This document shows, in pieces, positions 50,452 through 60,773 of a stretch of 61,052 nt of DNA. Within the stretch, counting starts at the first letter, position 1; each line of letters opens with the position of its first letter. This DNA comes from Smittium culicis (taxonomy: Eukaryota > Kickxellomycota > Harpellomycetes > Harpellales > Legeriomycetaceae). The notes beneath the pieces were generated by a model that worked only from the letters and a program-made list of their open reading frames with translations, was not told the origin of the DNA and searched no databases. The stretch spans positions 1-61,052 of the forward strand of contig LSSN01003142.1 in the NCBI GenBank assembly GCA_001970855.1. Reading direction: 5' to 3'. The position numbers were made by a program, and so were the translations under genes.

Positions 50452-51789
50452 TTAAATAGGGGTTTTACCTTCAACTGATTCTTTTTCGATTTGCAGCTCA
50501 GTCCCTATATCCTTTTCCGATTCTTCCGCAGTTTCAATTTCAGAACTTTCCAATACAGCTATTGTGGCTAAACAATCAAGTTTTGATTTTTGTGCTGTGT
50601 TAGCTTTAATTCTTCTCATATTTATGATATACTTTTTCCCGAGTATTATCTCGAGTCTTTGATATTTTTTGATGTTAGATTTGCCTCTTTTTTCTGGGAT
50701 TAAAGTGAGTTCCTTGAAATTTGGTCCCTTATCTTGGCTATTATCTGTAAGTTTTATTCTGAAATTTTCTGATGTGCTTGCGTCTGTCTGAGGAATTTCT
50801 TTATACAATTTTTGATTAATTGATACTCTTTTCCACCCTTCATCATTATCTGCCGAGATTTCTCGGGTGATTTCTTTAGGTAATTTTTTTTTCAGTATTT
50901 TGATTTTCAACACGCTCTGTATTTTTGTCGTTCAAAATATTTTTTTCTGATATATCTATAAAATCAGTTTTACCCAGTGTAGATGTCGTTTTTGTTAGTG
51001 ATACCTTTTTAACATTTTTTGGATTAGATTTTCTAACTCTTATATTTTCTATCTAGTTTGATGCAGTCTTTTTCCAATGGTCAAGTTTTTTGCAATATGT
51101 ACACATGGGCGGTAATCCTCTCCACAGAATACTAACTTTTTCTCCTGAGGATTCGATATGAGTAGGTATCTCAGATTCCTTTTTAATTTAAACCAGCGCT
51201 TTTACATTCTTTGTTAAATATCTCTCCTTTTCATTGTTTTTCAATGCTGTTATATCTCTTAATTTTCCGATTTTACTAATTCCATTATATAAATCGTCGA
51301 CAATTTTTCAAATAGTTGGTTTGCTGAACGATGGGATAGTCAGTATTTTGTACTCATCTCCATACTCATATGTTTCATAGATGTCTAATATTGTCCCTTC
51401 GATTTTTATTTGTACCTCTTTCGCTTTTAGTATGTCTTTTTGTTTTTGAATTTTATAAACAAGATTTTTCATTTCCAGTCCATTTCTGTATTCATAGGTA
51501 TGTCTCCATATTTGTCTAGAATTTCTTCTGCCTTAATCTCCCATTCATCACTGTATTCCTGTATACTACATCCTAGTTTAAGACTGGAGCTCCCCACGCA
51601 CAAAATTCTTGCCTGTTTACTCTCGCTTCCAGTAATCCAGCCGATTACTGATACTTGTTTGTGTTTCTGACCGTTTTCACACCTCCTTACGAACTTGATC
51701 TTTTCATATAGCGGTAAATTACCTTTTTTTGCGATTGTGGCATAAGTCGGGTTGCCAACAGTGTGCTGGTTATTTGGATTTGGATTCAT
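50452..51789 (-). pseudogene. LINE ORF1 (gag-like, zinc knuckle), decayed
   Basis: It starts MNPNPNNQHTVGNPTYATIA (51789), typical of fungal LINE ORF1 proteins. The middle is broken by several stops but readable (KILTIPSFSKPTI, VSILWRGLPPMCTYCKKL). The knuckle CTYC-KKLD-H lacks its fourth Cys (KKTA where KKxC is expected). The final frame (50913-50452) is Lys/Glu-rich. ORF1 proteins bind the element RNA. Confidence 0.75.
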
Positions 51790-52000
51790 ATCTAACTAGA
51801 CTTTTGCTAATTGCAGCTATGGCTTGATCTGTAGCCTTAATTTTAGACTAGATTGATTAGTTTCGATTTTTGGATTTGATTTTTATTTTTTATTATTACT
51901 CTTTATTTTTTATAAATATTATTATTGGTCAATATCAAAATAGAAATTAGTTATCTCAAGAAAACAAATTGAAATATGTATTATTTTATATATTTTCATC

Positions 52001-52072
52001 GGTTCTGTGGTCTAGCGGTATGATTTTCGCTTAGGGTGCGAGAGGTCCCGGGTTCAATCCCCGGCAGAGCCC
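52001..52072 (+). tRNA. tRNA-Pro (anticodon AGG)
   Basis: Acceptor GGTTCTG pairs with CAGAGCC; anticodon arm TTCGC-TTAGGGT-GCGAG with anticodon AGG (inosine-modifiable); T-arm CCGGG-TTCAATC-CCCGG; discriminator C. No intron. All stems are sound. Confidence 0.96.
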
Positions 52073-52080
52073 AATTATTA

Positions 52081-52151
52081 GCCGTTGTAGTATAGTGGCA
52101 GTACATCACGTTGTGGCCGTGATGACCCTGGTTCGATTCCAGGCAACGGCA
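52081..52151 (+). tRNA. tRNA-His (anticodon GTG)
   Basis: Acceptor GCCGTTG pairs with CAACGGC; anticodon arm TCACG-TTGTGGC-CGTGA with anticodon GTG; T-arm CCTGG-TTCGATT-CCAGG; discriminator A. The base before position 1 is A, so the eukaryotic G-1 must be added after transcription, as is usual. It lies 8 bp from tRNA-Pro, a likely co-inherited pair. Confidence 0.96.
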
Positions 52152-53869
52152 AAAAATCAATCTTTCTTGTCATTTTTTTATTGTGTATTTGACCTTTGTT
52201 ATATTCATTGAATCAGGTTCACAACTCCATTAACTGGTTAATTTTAAGCGTTTTATTTTCTAGTATATACAGATACCTTTTGCACCTAAAGTCCTATTCG
52301 GAAAAAAAAAATGCTCCCTCAACTAAATTGTTAAATTTTTGTAATACGGAGCATAAAAAAAAGGCTGTATAATCTAAAAATTACTTAATTGGAAACCGAA
52401 ATAATAGAAATAATTACTCAAAAAAAAAAAGTATTGTGACGAACTTTGATAGCTGCTATTTTTAGAATGTTTGGAATAATCTAAAACAAGTATATGGAAA
52501 TGTTGATTTTTTTTTTCTTTAGCTCTATTAAAATAAAAGGTATTTAATAGAGCTAGTTTTGATGCTAAAAAAAGATGATTAGTAGCTGAACTTGAAGAAA
52601 AAAAGAAAACAAGGAGCAAAATATGCTATCGTGCTACAAGATAATCTTTAATGGATCTAGATAATTTAAATATAATAAAAGCTGGGGTATATTGATTATG
52701 TTTTAAATAGGCCCTAAAAATGTAATTATTGATTACACTAACGATATCATGGAGGTATTCTTAACATGTAAATATTGATATATAATGCTTTATTTTTATC
52801 AAGTTAATTTGAAGATGTTCAGCTAGAATTAATGGCTAAATCAGAAATTTTAGCTGAAAAAGAATCATACCTTTTTCTAGTTATTTAATTTGTAGACTCA
52901 CTTGTTCTTCGGTAACGACTCCATTTATCATAGAAACGAGAATAATTAATTTTAGGTACGCTTAAAAGTCATCGATAACTGTCTTGAATCAGCATCTGTA
53001 AAGCTATTATTTAAGAGCTGAGAAAAAATAACTCAATTATTACTGAATAAACGAATTATTTGAAATCAAAATAATAATTTATTGATGTATTCGGACTTAT
53101 ACTACATACATATGAGACTGATGCAGGATAGTATTTGTGTTTAAGTAATATTAATTTTCTACAAGCTTTGATGGATCCAGAAAAAGAATATTAAAAAGCA
53201 AACCTCTTCCTCCCCAACCATCGATACTTTCAGCCCTTCTGAAATAAACCAAGTTTATTTGCTTTTATAAAAAGCTTGTTTATTTCCGAATGCAATGGTA
53301 TAAATCATTTATGTGTTATTCTACTGCTATTTTTTATTTATAAACATGACCTGCTATCTTTTCGTGTTCACCATTTGGCAAAAGTGAATAAACTAAACGA
53401 ATTGAGAATTTTCCTTTTACTAAGATTGGAGCTATATGAATATATTTTTATTGTTTTTATTCTAGTAGAATTACCAAAAAGCATGTGTACAAATGATTGT
53501 ATACGAATTTTTTCATAAAAAAACAGTATCAAGACAAATATAAAAACAATGTCACCTAAGTTGCAGTTCTCGATATGTATAAGATTTAATTCATAGATAA
53601 AATAAAGCAAGAGTGTTGTATTGTTTATACTTTTAAAAAGCTTTGAAGTTATGTATAACCTTTAAATTTAAGGCGTGAACGAAACTGTGTAATAAGAGAT
53701 GAAGATATAAATGCAAAAATAATTTTTATTAGAATAAAGAGCCCTAAATGACAAGGGGTTTATAAAAGTAAATAAAGAATGAGCAAGAGGAGGAAAAGTA
53801 TTTATAAATAAATTAAGCGAGATTTGTTGGATTGAGGAGTTTTAAAAAATAAAGGAGGAAGGATAGGGG
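52152..53869. other. Intergenic region between tRNA pair and AAGAB-like gene
   Basis: AT-rich. Frames near 52.4-52.6 and 53.3-53.6 kb are short, low in coding character and have no recognisable product. The end near 53.7-53.87 kb should be the 3' untranslated region of the minus-strand gene. Confidence 0.5.
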
Positions 53870-55150
53870 CTAAACCATTTGAGAAGAGTAAGCTACAGCA
53901 GTTTTCGCAGCTTCGATTCTCCTTTCGACTTCAGGGAGCTGAATAATCTTGCTATGGATTTTTTTTAGCCTAATAATTACATTTTCAATTGATTCCATTG
54001 GGTCTTGGACAACATCAGAGTCAACATCGGGGAAAAGTTTATCTGTTAATTTAAAGATATCCTTTTCATCAAACTGTGAGATAATTCTCTCCCAGTCGTT
54101 GTCGTAAATACTGTAGTCGACTTCACCATCGCAGAATAGATAAGATGCTAGTCGTTGAGCAGTAATTCCGAATATGTTAAAATGCATTTTAGCGATGGCA
54201 TCGTTACGAAGCCATTGTCCAAGAAGTTCAGGAGTTACGCGTATACCTTCTTCAAGACCAGCCTGACCAGGCAAGTCATACCGTAGAACAGAGAACATAA
54301 CAGACCAAAAGTGCTGTTCAAACGCAAGCAGAATATGTAAAAAGTTATTGAGACCAATATCAGGATCGACTTGGTCGGGTTTTACTATTAATTTGGTGCT
54401 TGGGAATGATAGGGAGTTGGGTTCGTATACTTTAGTTAGATCAACCCACTCCCAGCCATTTTCGTTACAAATTGTTTCGAATTTTGATAGCTTGGAAGAG
54501 CTAAGTTTGTTAAAGATACTTCCAGGTTTGCTAGGAGAGCAAACGCAAAGTTTGAGCTTTATATCACTTTCTTTAGAAAATTGCGACCAAGCCAAAAACT
54601 CTTTGAACGTCTCAGGCTAAAATTATAATAAATGAAGATTAAATTAAAATCTTTTAATGAAATAGGGTGGGAATAATCGTAGTAGTTAGGAACAAATAGT
54701 TACTTGAAAGGGATCGAAAACAAAAACGATGCTGTCAGTAGAATTTCCGAGACGAGCTTGATCGTCCCTTGGGTAAGCGAGGAATTTATCATTTTTTCCA
54801 GTTTCGTGGATGAGTATTTGTATTTTGAATTGATAGTATGCAGTCTTGTGGGACCAAGAAATAGGGGTGTATTCCAAATCCAAGCTCGATTGACTAGTTA
54901 GATCTAGCTTGTATGGATCTCCGAGAGGTTCTAGGCCAAAAACATCTAAAAAATAAAGTTTAGTATTATAATAGAGGTTTTTTATTATAGGAATTGCAAG
55001 AAGTTGGTTATATAAAAATTTATAGAGTGTGGTAAATATAGAGAGAAAAAGATAGATATAAGCTTAAAGCTAGGAGGCATGGTATTTACTGTTTATTAGA
55101 GCGGCTTTGTCGACGGACCTTCTACCTACAACCAAGGCGATATTCTCCAT
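53870..55150 (-). CDS. AAGAB: AAGAB/p34 (Irc6-like) adaptin-binding pseudo-GTPase
   Basis: Three exons: 55150-55090, 54945-54704 and 54616-53870, with introns of 144 and 87 nt, giving 349 residues. The N-terminal Rab-like fold begins MENIALVVGRRSVDKAALIN, where a P-loop would lie. A VFVFDPFQPETF strand, a KLCVCSPSKPG strand and GWEWVDLTKVYE then precede the family's NNFLHILLAFEQHFWSVMF helix (compare the IVQALNANVW type in p34). The C-terminus ILPEVERR-type helix (KIIQLPEVERRIEAAKTAVAY) matches the p34 C-terminal amphipathic helix. AAGAB chaperones assembly of the AP-1 and AP-2 clathrin adaptor complexes in the cytosol; Irc6 is the fungal counterpart. The P-loop is degenerate (G-RRSV-DKA, not GxxxxGKS/T), as expected for a GTPase-like fold that may not bind nucleotide normally. 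Splice phases agree throughout. Confidence 0.82.
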
Positions 55151-56723
55151 TTTGGTATATTAAACTAGGTTTTCATAAAATAGGCAAAAACTAGTTGTAG
55201 AAAAAGGCATGAAAGAAGCCAGGTTAAAATTACAACGAAGGGTACTATACAAGTAATTAGGGAAATATGAGGGGGTATGGGTTTTTTTTAAATAATAAGA
55301 TAAGAGTGTATTTGAAACAGATTTTCAGGGGGAGGGCGGAAATAGCAGATTTGGGACAGTCAGAGACCAAAAATAAAAATTTGCTAATGGTATTTCATTA
55401 ATCTAAATAGTTTGTATTTGAAACCATAACCAGCGAAGGCTATTTAGTCGGCTTATATACTCAATTCGAAGAATTGGTAAAGGGGGAAAAAATTTACGGG
55501 GGTCTAAAACTAAAATGTTTTAGCTTATTTGGAGCTAAATGTAAAGTAGTTTGTAACTGTAATCAGAAGCGCAAATAGAAGCAACAGTATGCTTTATCAG
55601 TTCTCTTGCGCCATCTAAACAATTATTTCACATTCGCCACTCAATTGGACATATTCCTATATTAACTTTTCTTTTTTGCTTATTTTCCTTCTTTATTCTG
55701 ATAGCTTTATGTTTCTGGCCTCGAACCCGTTAATTTAATCGTTGCTTATTAAGCTCGGCTTTTAATTGGCAAGTTATTATGTTCTGCTGATTACTAAAGA
55801 CTTTTACTAATCGAGGATAAATACCAAAAGACAGCAGACACTTTTTCACTATTCCCAATCTCACTCCTCGCCTCTTCATGTCAGTTCCCCGAAATCGTAC
55901 ATGCCTTCCATTGGTCGCTGTTATCTCCATTTAGGCCGTAGATGGCGTGAATGGCTCGCATGTTGCGAATTTTTTACTAGCTGTAGCTTTAATCCAATTG
56001 TGTGTGCTCCTAAAACCACGTTTCAATTAAATTGGTTAAAAAATGACTGTGAATAGGCTTCTAATCGCATAATCTTAATAAACTTATTCCGGTTTAACTT
56101 ATAAAAACGGAATTAAAGCAGGCTATTGGCTATAAATACAATTGATTCCATCTTTACGTTATCAAAAACCATCGCCACTTGATTAAAAAATCCCTTCTTA
56201 CCACTAATTCGCCCGTTATTTTTTTTGGTATACCAATCGCTTTTTTTCTATTAGTTACTTATAGAGTGTGAAAACCAGACGGGAAATTCTGAACAAAAGC
56301 TCACTTTGTTCCAGCCTACATCATTGGTCTGTAAATTTTGAAATTTTTTAGCTATTGGCCCATTTTGAAGCAATTTCGACTTTTATGCTTATTCGTTTAA
56401 TAGCATAAGTAGCATTTGTTAATAAAAATTCTGAGGTAAAATTATTGGGCAACGATTTTATGCGAATTTAATAATATAACACTTTGGACTAAAAAGTGTT
56501 TCCTTGATATTAGGGATTCTGAGCATAAGGAGCACATTGTTGAAGCTAAATTTTATTGGCCTGGGCGCTATAAATGTTAAACATTATTGGCGGGATTATA
56601 AAGGCATTTCGTTTTTTCTTATTTATGAGATTCTTTATAAAGTGATTTTATGGTGCATATTGCTACAATGTAAAAAATCCCTATAAAAAGAATACGCCCA
56701 ATAAAATAAATATTTTCTTTCAT

Positions 56724-56921
56724 TTAACCCTTTCCGGGGTTAGCACTCTTAAACTTTATTAAAAATCATAATTGGATATTCCAATTAAAAGCTATTTTTA
56801 TTGGATAGAGAGATATAAATTATCCAATAGAAGTATATAATTTATATTGATTTATCAGTTTGCCATTTGGTTGGATAGATATGATATTTAAAAAAAGGTC
56901 AACCGCCCCTGAAGGGACTAG
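56724..56921 (-). mobile_element. 197-bp non-autonomous element, copy G (decayed, reverse)
   Basis: Left end TTAA-CCCTTTCCGGGGTTAGCACTCTTAAA matches the complement of the usual right end (CCCGTCCAGCGCTCTTAAA). Right end TCAACCGCCCCTGAAGGGA-CTAG. 198 bp. The hairpin end has drifted. Confidence 0.6.
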
Positions 56922-57753
56922 CAAATAAAAGTTTAACGAAACGAAGAAATAGAATAATCATAAAGCCTTTTTAGCTACGCCAATAATACTAGAAATTAAC
57001 GATTATTCAGGCCAATAACATAAACTGTAATAAAGTGCTCTCTTCGTTCAGAACCTCCCATTTATTCTTTATTTTATGGGATTTTTATTTCTAAAAAAAC
57101 AAGTGATTTTGCCCATTGGCCATTTATCATTTATGCAATTTTATACACTGTAACGCTTTACACTATAAATTGACTCCTGCGTAAAGAGTCACCCAAGTAA
57201 CTTTTCCCGGGATTTAAGATTCACTCTAATTTTCCGCTTATAATTTCTGTAATAACAAATAAGTGAACAAGAATTTCAAAATAGCGTTTTTAAATATACA
57301 ACTCATTCGCCGCCATATAAAATAATTTACTTTGCTTGAAATGATTCAATTGATAATTATATCTGTTGAATGCCTCCCCGTGACTTTTTACCTAACTCCA
57401 GTTTCACAAATGTATTCATTGGCTAAATATCGTCCGATAATTGAATAAATAGGATAGACGCAAATTATGCTGACAAATAAATGTAAAATAATAGAGAGGC
57501 TGTTCAAATCCGAGCCATATCACCAATTTTGGACAGTTTTTCGCCCTACTATTTGAGGAACTACTAAACGTGTAATTAGATATCTGCTGGCCAGAAATAA
57601 TCGTACGATCAAGCAGATCTCCTTGTTGCTTTTCTTGAGATTTTTTTTATCTTATTTACTCTTCATTTGTCAGCATCTTTACAAAGTTGACAAAATATCC
57701 ATATTTTATTTCTATAATCCTTGATACGGAACAATTAGCAAAAGCCCGAGGGC

Positions 57754-57949
57754 TTAACCCTTTCCATAACTCGCTCTGTAAAGAATTGAACTCATTGATT
57801 CACTGGTGTTTTTTATAAAGCTATACTATTCGCTGTTACCTTGCAATAAAACCAATAGCTTTTTGAGTTTATATTTTTATTGTTTTAATTGGGCACTGTT
57901 AGCTATATTTGGTAGACCAGAAGCAGTCTACCGCCCGAGAAAGGATTAA
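57754..57949 (-). mobile_element. 197-bp non-autonomous element, copy H (reverse)
   Basis: TTAA on both sides. Left end CCCTTTCCATAACTCGCTC, right end GCAGTCTACCGCCCGAGAAAGGA. The hairpin GGTAGAC...GTCTACC is intact (7-bp stem, 8-nt loop). 196 bp. Confidence 0.8.
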
Positions 57950-58347
57950 ATAGCTGATTTCTATCAGGAATCGTAACTTTTTTTCTTAATTTCGCCCTTT
58001 CACCAGAATTAGTCTTTAACAACTTGGACAATTCCATTTTCTAATGATTTGTAAATATATTTGCTATTTGCTATTAGGTTTTATTGAAAAAATACTCAAA
58101 ATTCTCTTGGAATAATATTTTTTTTAGTTGATTTGATTTGATTGCCTGAACAGATGAAAAATATGGGATACCCATAATGAAGAAATTGCTTTATAGGCTA
58201 TTGATTGACAAAGCATAAAAATATATAAGCAGTAATTATCCAATAATAAAATTTTTTAAATTTTTAAACGAATTGATTTATAGATTTAAGGAGCCTTTTT
58301 GAAATAGCCAATACTATTAAGTGCATATATCTATCATTCTAATAGTA

Positions 58348-58590
58348 TTAGCCCTTTCATGGACGGCATACTATTTTTGATCTACAAAGTATATTCAAAA
58401 AAAAAAAAAATCTACAAATTATAGCCAGATGCGTTCAAATAAAATACTTTAGTTCCGGAGCCTTAAGAATTATTAGCTAGTTGTATTATACAGGCATTGT
58501 ATTATAGAGACAAATAAAAAACTATATTATAAACCATAAACGAATCATAAATTTTGTTTTTTTAAAGAGTGTTGGACGGGAAAGGGTTAA
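58348..58590 (+). mobile_element. 197-bp-type non-autonomous element, copy I (243 bp, with internal duplications)
   Basis: Left end TTAG-CCCTTTCATGGACGGCATAC, right end GTGTTGGACGGGAAAGGG-TTAA. It is longer than the others because of two small internal duplications (TCTACAAA.TATA repeated around a poly-A run, and TTGTATTATA repeated). Confidence 0.75.
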
Positions 58591-59409
58591 TTTCAAATGT
58601 TTAAACTTTACGAATTTTACTGATTTTATTAAATTAAAAAAAAAAATTGAATAGTTTTCAATTAGATATAACAACAATTTTTTTTTCCGCAAAGTCGATT
58701 CACCAAACTACAATTAAACTGTTCCGTCAAAAAAAAAGAAAAATAGACTGAAATTTTTCAATTGGGCTAATTTTGATACAATTTGACCTTTTTTCCACAA
58801 CTTGATAATAGATTCGATAAAGTCGTAATAAATGATTATTTTTACTTTATTTATTTGATTTTTTTTTGATTATAGATTTACTAATTAGATATAAACTTGT
58901 TAAAAATTAGGGGTAATTGCAAAAATAGTCAAAATTTTATTGGAAAATTTCAAAACCAATCAAATTCGAGCACATATTTGCAAAAATGGTCAAAAATAAT
59001 ATAAGCCAATAGAAAACATATTACAATTTTCCAATATTTCTTTTAGCGTTCTACATTATTTTTTTATTTTTTAATTGTTCATAACCACCATATAAAATTT
59101 CTTTTCTTTGTTACTTTGAGTAAATTAATATACTATTCCTTTTTTTTTATCAATAATAAGAATTATTTTAGATTTTCTGTTTTTATATATTCAAAGTTTA
59201 AAGTAAAAGGTAAGTATAAAAATATATAATGTTAAATTCGTATAACTAACTTTCTTTTTTAACGGTCAAAATATGTTTCTGGAAACTTAAAATTCTAAAG
59301 AAGTAAAAAGTGATTTGGTTGATTTTGGTGTTAAAAAATATAAAACTTATGAAATAAAATACAGAACTAAAACCAGGTTTCAAGCTGTTTGTTAGGGATT
59401 CTTCACATA

Positions 59410-59520
59410 ATACCCCCAATCATAAGTTCCATACCCCCAATCATATGTTCCATACCCCCATTGTGAGTTTCATACCCCCATTGTGAGTTTCATACCCCCA
59501 TTTTAAGTTTCATACCCCCA
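59410..59520. repeat. C5/G5 minisatellite, six units of 20-21 bp
   Basis: Each unit has the form CATACCCCCA followed by a variable TT/AATCAT/GTGAGTT spacer. C5 runs start at 59413, 59434, 59455, 59475, 59495 and 59515, with an outlying seventh at 59560. The minus strand therefore carries GGGGG runs with a 15-16-nt gap between them, a possible long-loop G-quadruplex array. It lies 1.25 kb upstream of the Mutator-like start and could be part of that element's terminal region. Confidence 0.85.
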
Positions 59521-60773
59521 TTTCTAGATTATAATAAAAGCCTATTGGTCAAAATTATACCCCCAACAGGATAAAATAATTAATTGGATAATAAATACCT
59601 TTTGGATATAATTAAATCAACTATAATCAAGATTAAAATTTTTTTATCAATGTATAATCATAACCAAAACCAAATGCGAAAAAAATTTATATTTAGATTT
59701 AAAAAATATTTCTATAAAACTTATATATAAATATAAATATAACATATAAAAAATAACTTTAAAAATCATTTTTCAACTACAATTACTCGATTTCATCAAC
59801 AAACATCTACGATTAAAAATCTCGAACTAATTCAAAATTTCGAATTCTTCAATCGACTATTAATACAAATTATTTTCATTCAATTATATACTCTAATTGC
59901 TGTCGCCATAATATAAATACAAAAAATTTTCAAACAAATTTATACTCTAAGAACCAAAATCAACAAAATAACTCAATTACGTCAACCATCTACAAAAAAT
60001 TTAACATAATCGGCCATTTATAAGAACTTGAATTACACAATTCTAAGCTTCAAAATTTTAACATCTTTGAGTTCTCAACTACTTTTGAAACAATATTGAA
60101 ATTATATAATATCAAATCTTAAACAAACTTCAAAGCTTTGTTCCCAATATAAACTTCAATTTCATAAACTATAACGGATTTTTAACATCAAAATACTTTG
60201 GATAATTCAGTATATTTTTTATAACTAAGTTATACATTATTAATTTTTTCCAATCATTTAAACCTTCAATAAACCTTTACAAAATTATACAAACTGTAAC
60301 TATTTTTTACTAGCTTGATCTATAATTTAACTCCAACTTATCAATCCTCATTTTAATTTTTTTTTACTCTACTTTTTATAATTATATAATTATTTGAAAT
60401 AATCTAATCTAGCTTTCATTTAATATTTTTTATTATTATTTTGCTAATATTTTCAATTTATAATTTTTATTTGCTCACTTTGTTTTAATTTTATAAATTT
60501 AATCTAGCTTCAAGTGCTATTATATTTTAGCTTTATTAACTAAGAAAATTATCACTATTATCACTATATAAATTTATTTTATCTTATTTATGGATATATA
60601 ATATATTAATTATATTATCGATCTCAATTTTATTTTTACCTCAATTATTAGGTTTTTATATTTATAAAATTATTGATTCACTATTGTCAAAAATTTTAAT
60701 ATAAATTAATTATTAATACAATATTTAATTATTTGATTTGCATAATCAATAACAAATTTTATTATTATTTAAT

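Larger units (their letters stand above)
46215..51870 (-). mobile_element. L1-like non-LTR retrotransposon (LINE), degenerate
   Basis: A two-ORF LINE on the minus strand. In element order: ORF1 gag-like with a zinc knuckle (51789-50452), ORF2 apurinic-type endonuclease (from 50400), reverse transcriptase (49131-47715) and a C-terminal Cys-rich domain (about 46780-46690) down to the last open segment (46324). An A9 tract on the minus strand (plus-strand T run near 46219) may mark the 3' poly(A) end. The 5' boundary is set roughly, about 80 bp before the ORF1 start. No target-site duplication was found. Many in-frame stops and some frameshifts show it is dead. Domain order and RT sequence style match the L1-like elements of fungi and plants. 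Confidence 0.88.
55151..60773. other. Repeat-rich intergenic region before the transposase
   Basis: It holds three 197-bp-type elements (56724, 57754, 58348) and a C5 minisatellite (59410-59520). It also holds moderately GC-richer non-coding DNA at 55.6-57.6 kb with many ATTGGC/GCCAAT-like words. A 66-codon minus frame at 55930-55730 has no recognisable content. The last 1.2 kb is extremely AT-rich and pyrimidine-biased and leads into the Mutator-like gene. Confidence 0.5.

Noticed and set aside
55730..55930. 66-codon minus-strand frame with many Arg and Lys residues
   Set aside because: It is in a GC-richer intergenic patch, but no domain, splice partner or homologue is recognised. The competing frames there are equally short.
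33590..56060. Possible shared promoter word (GCCTATTCAC.GTCA.TT) at about 33.6 kb and, inverted, at about 56.05 kb
   Set aside because: The match is under 20 bp with nothing extending it. Chance or a very decayed repeat explains it.
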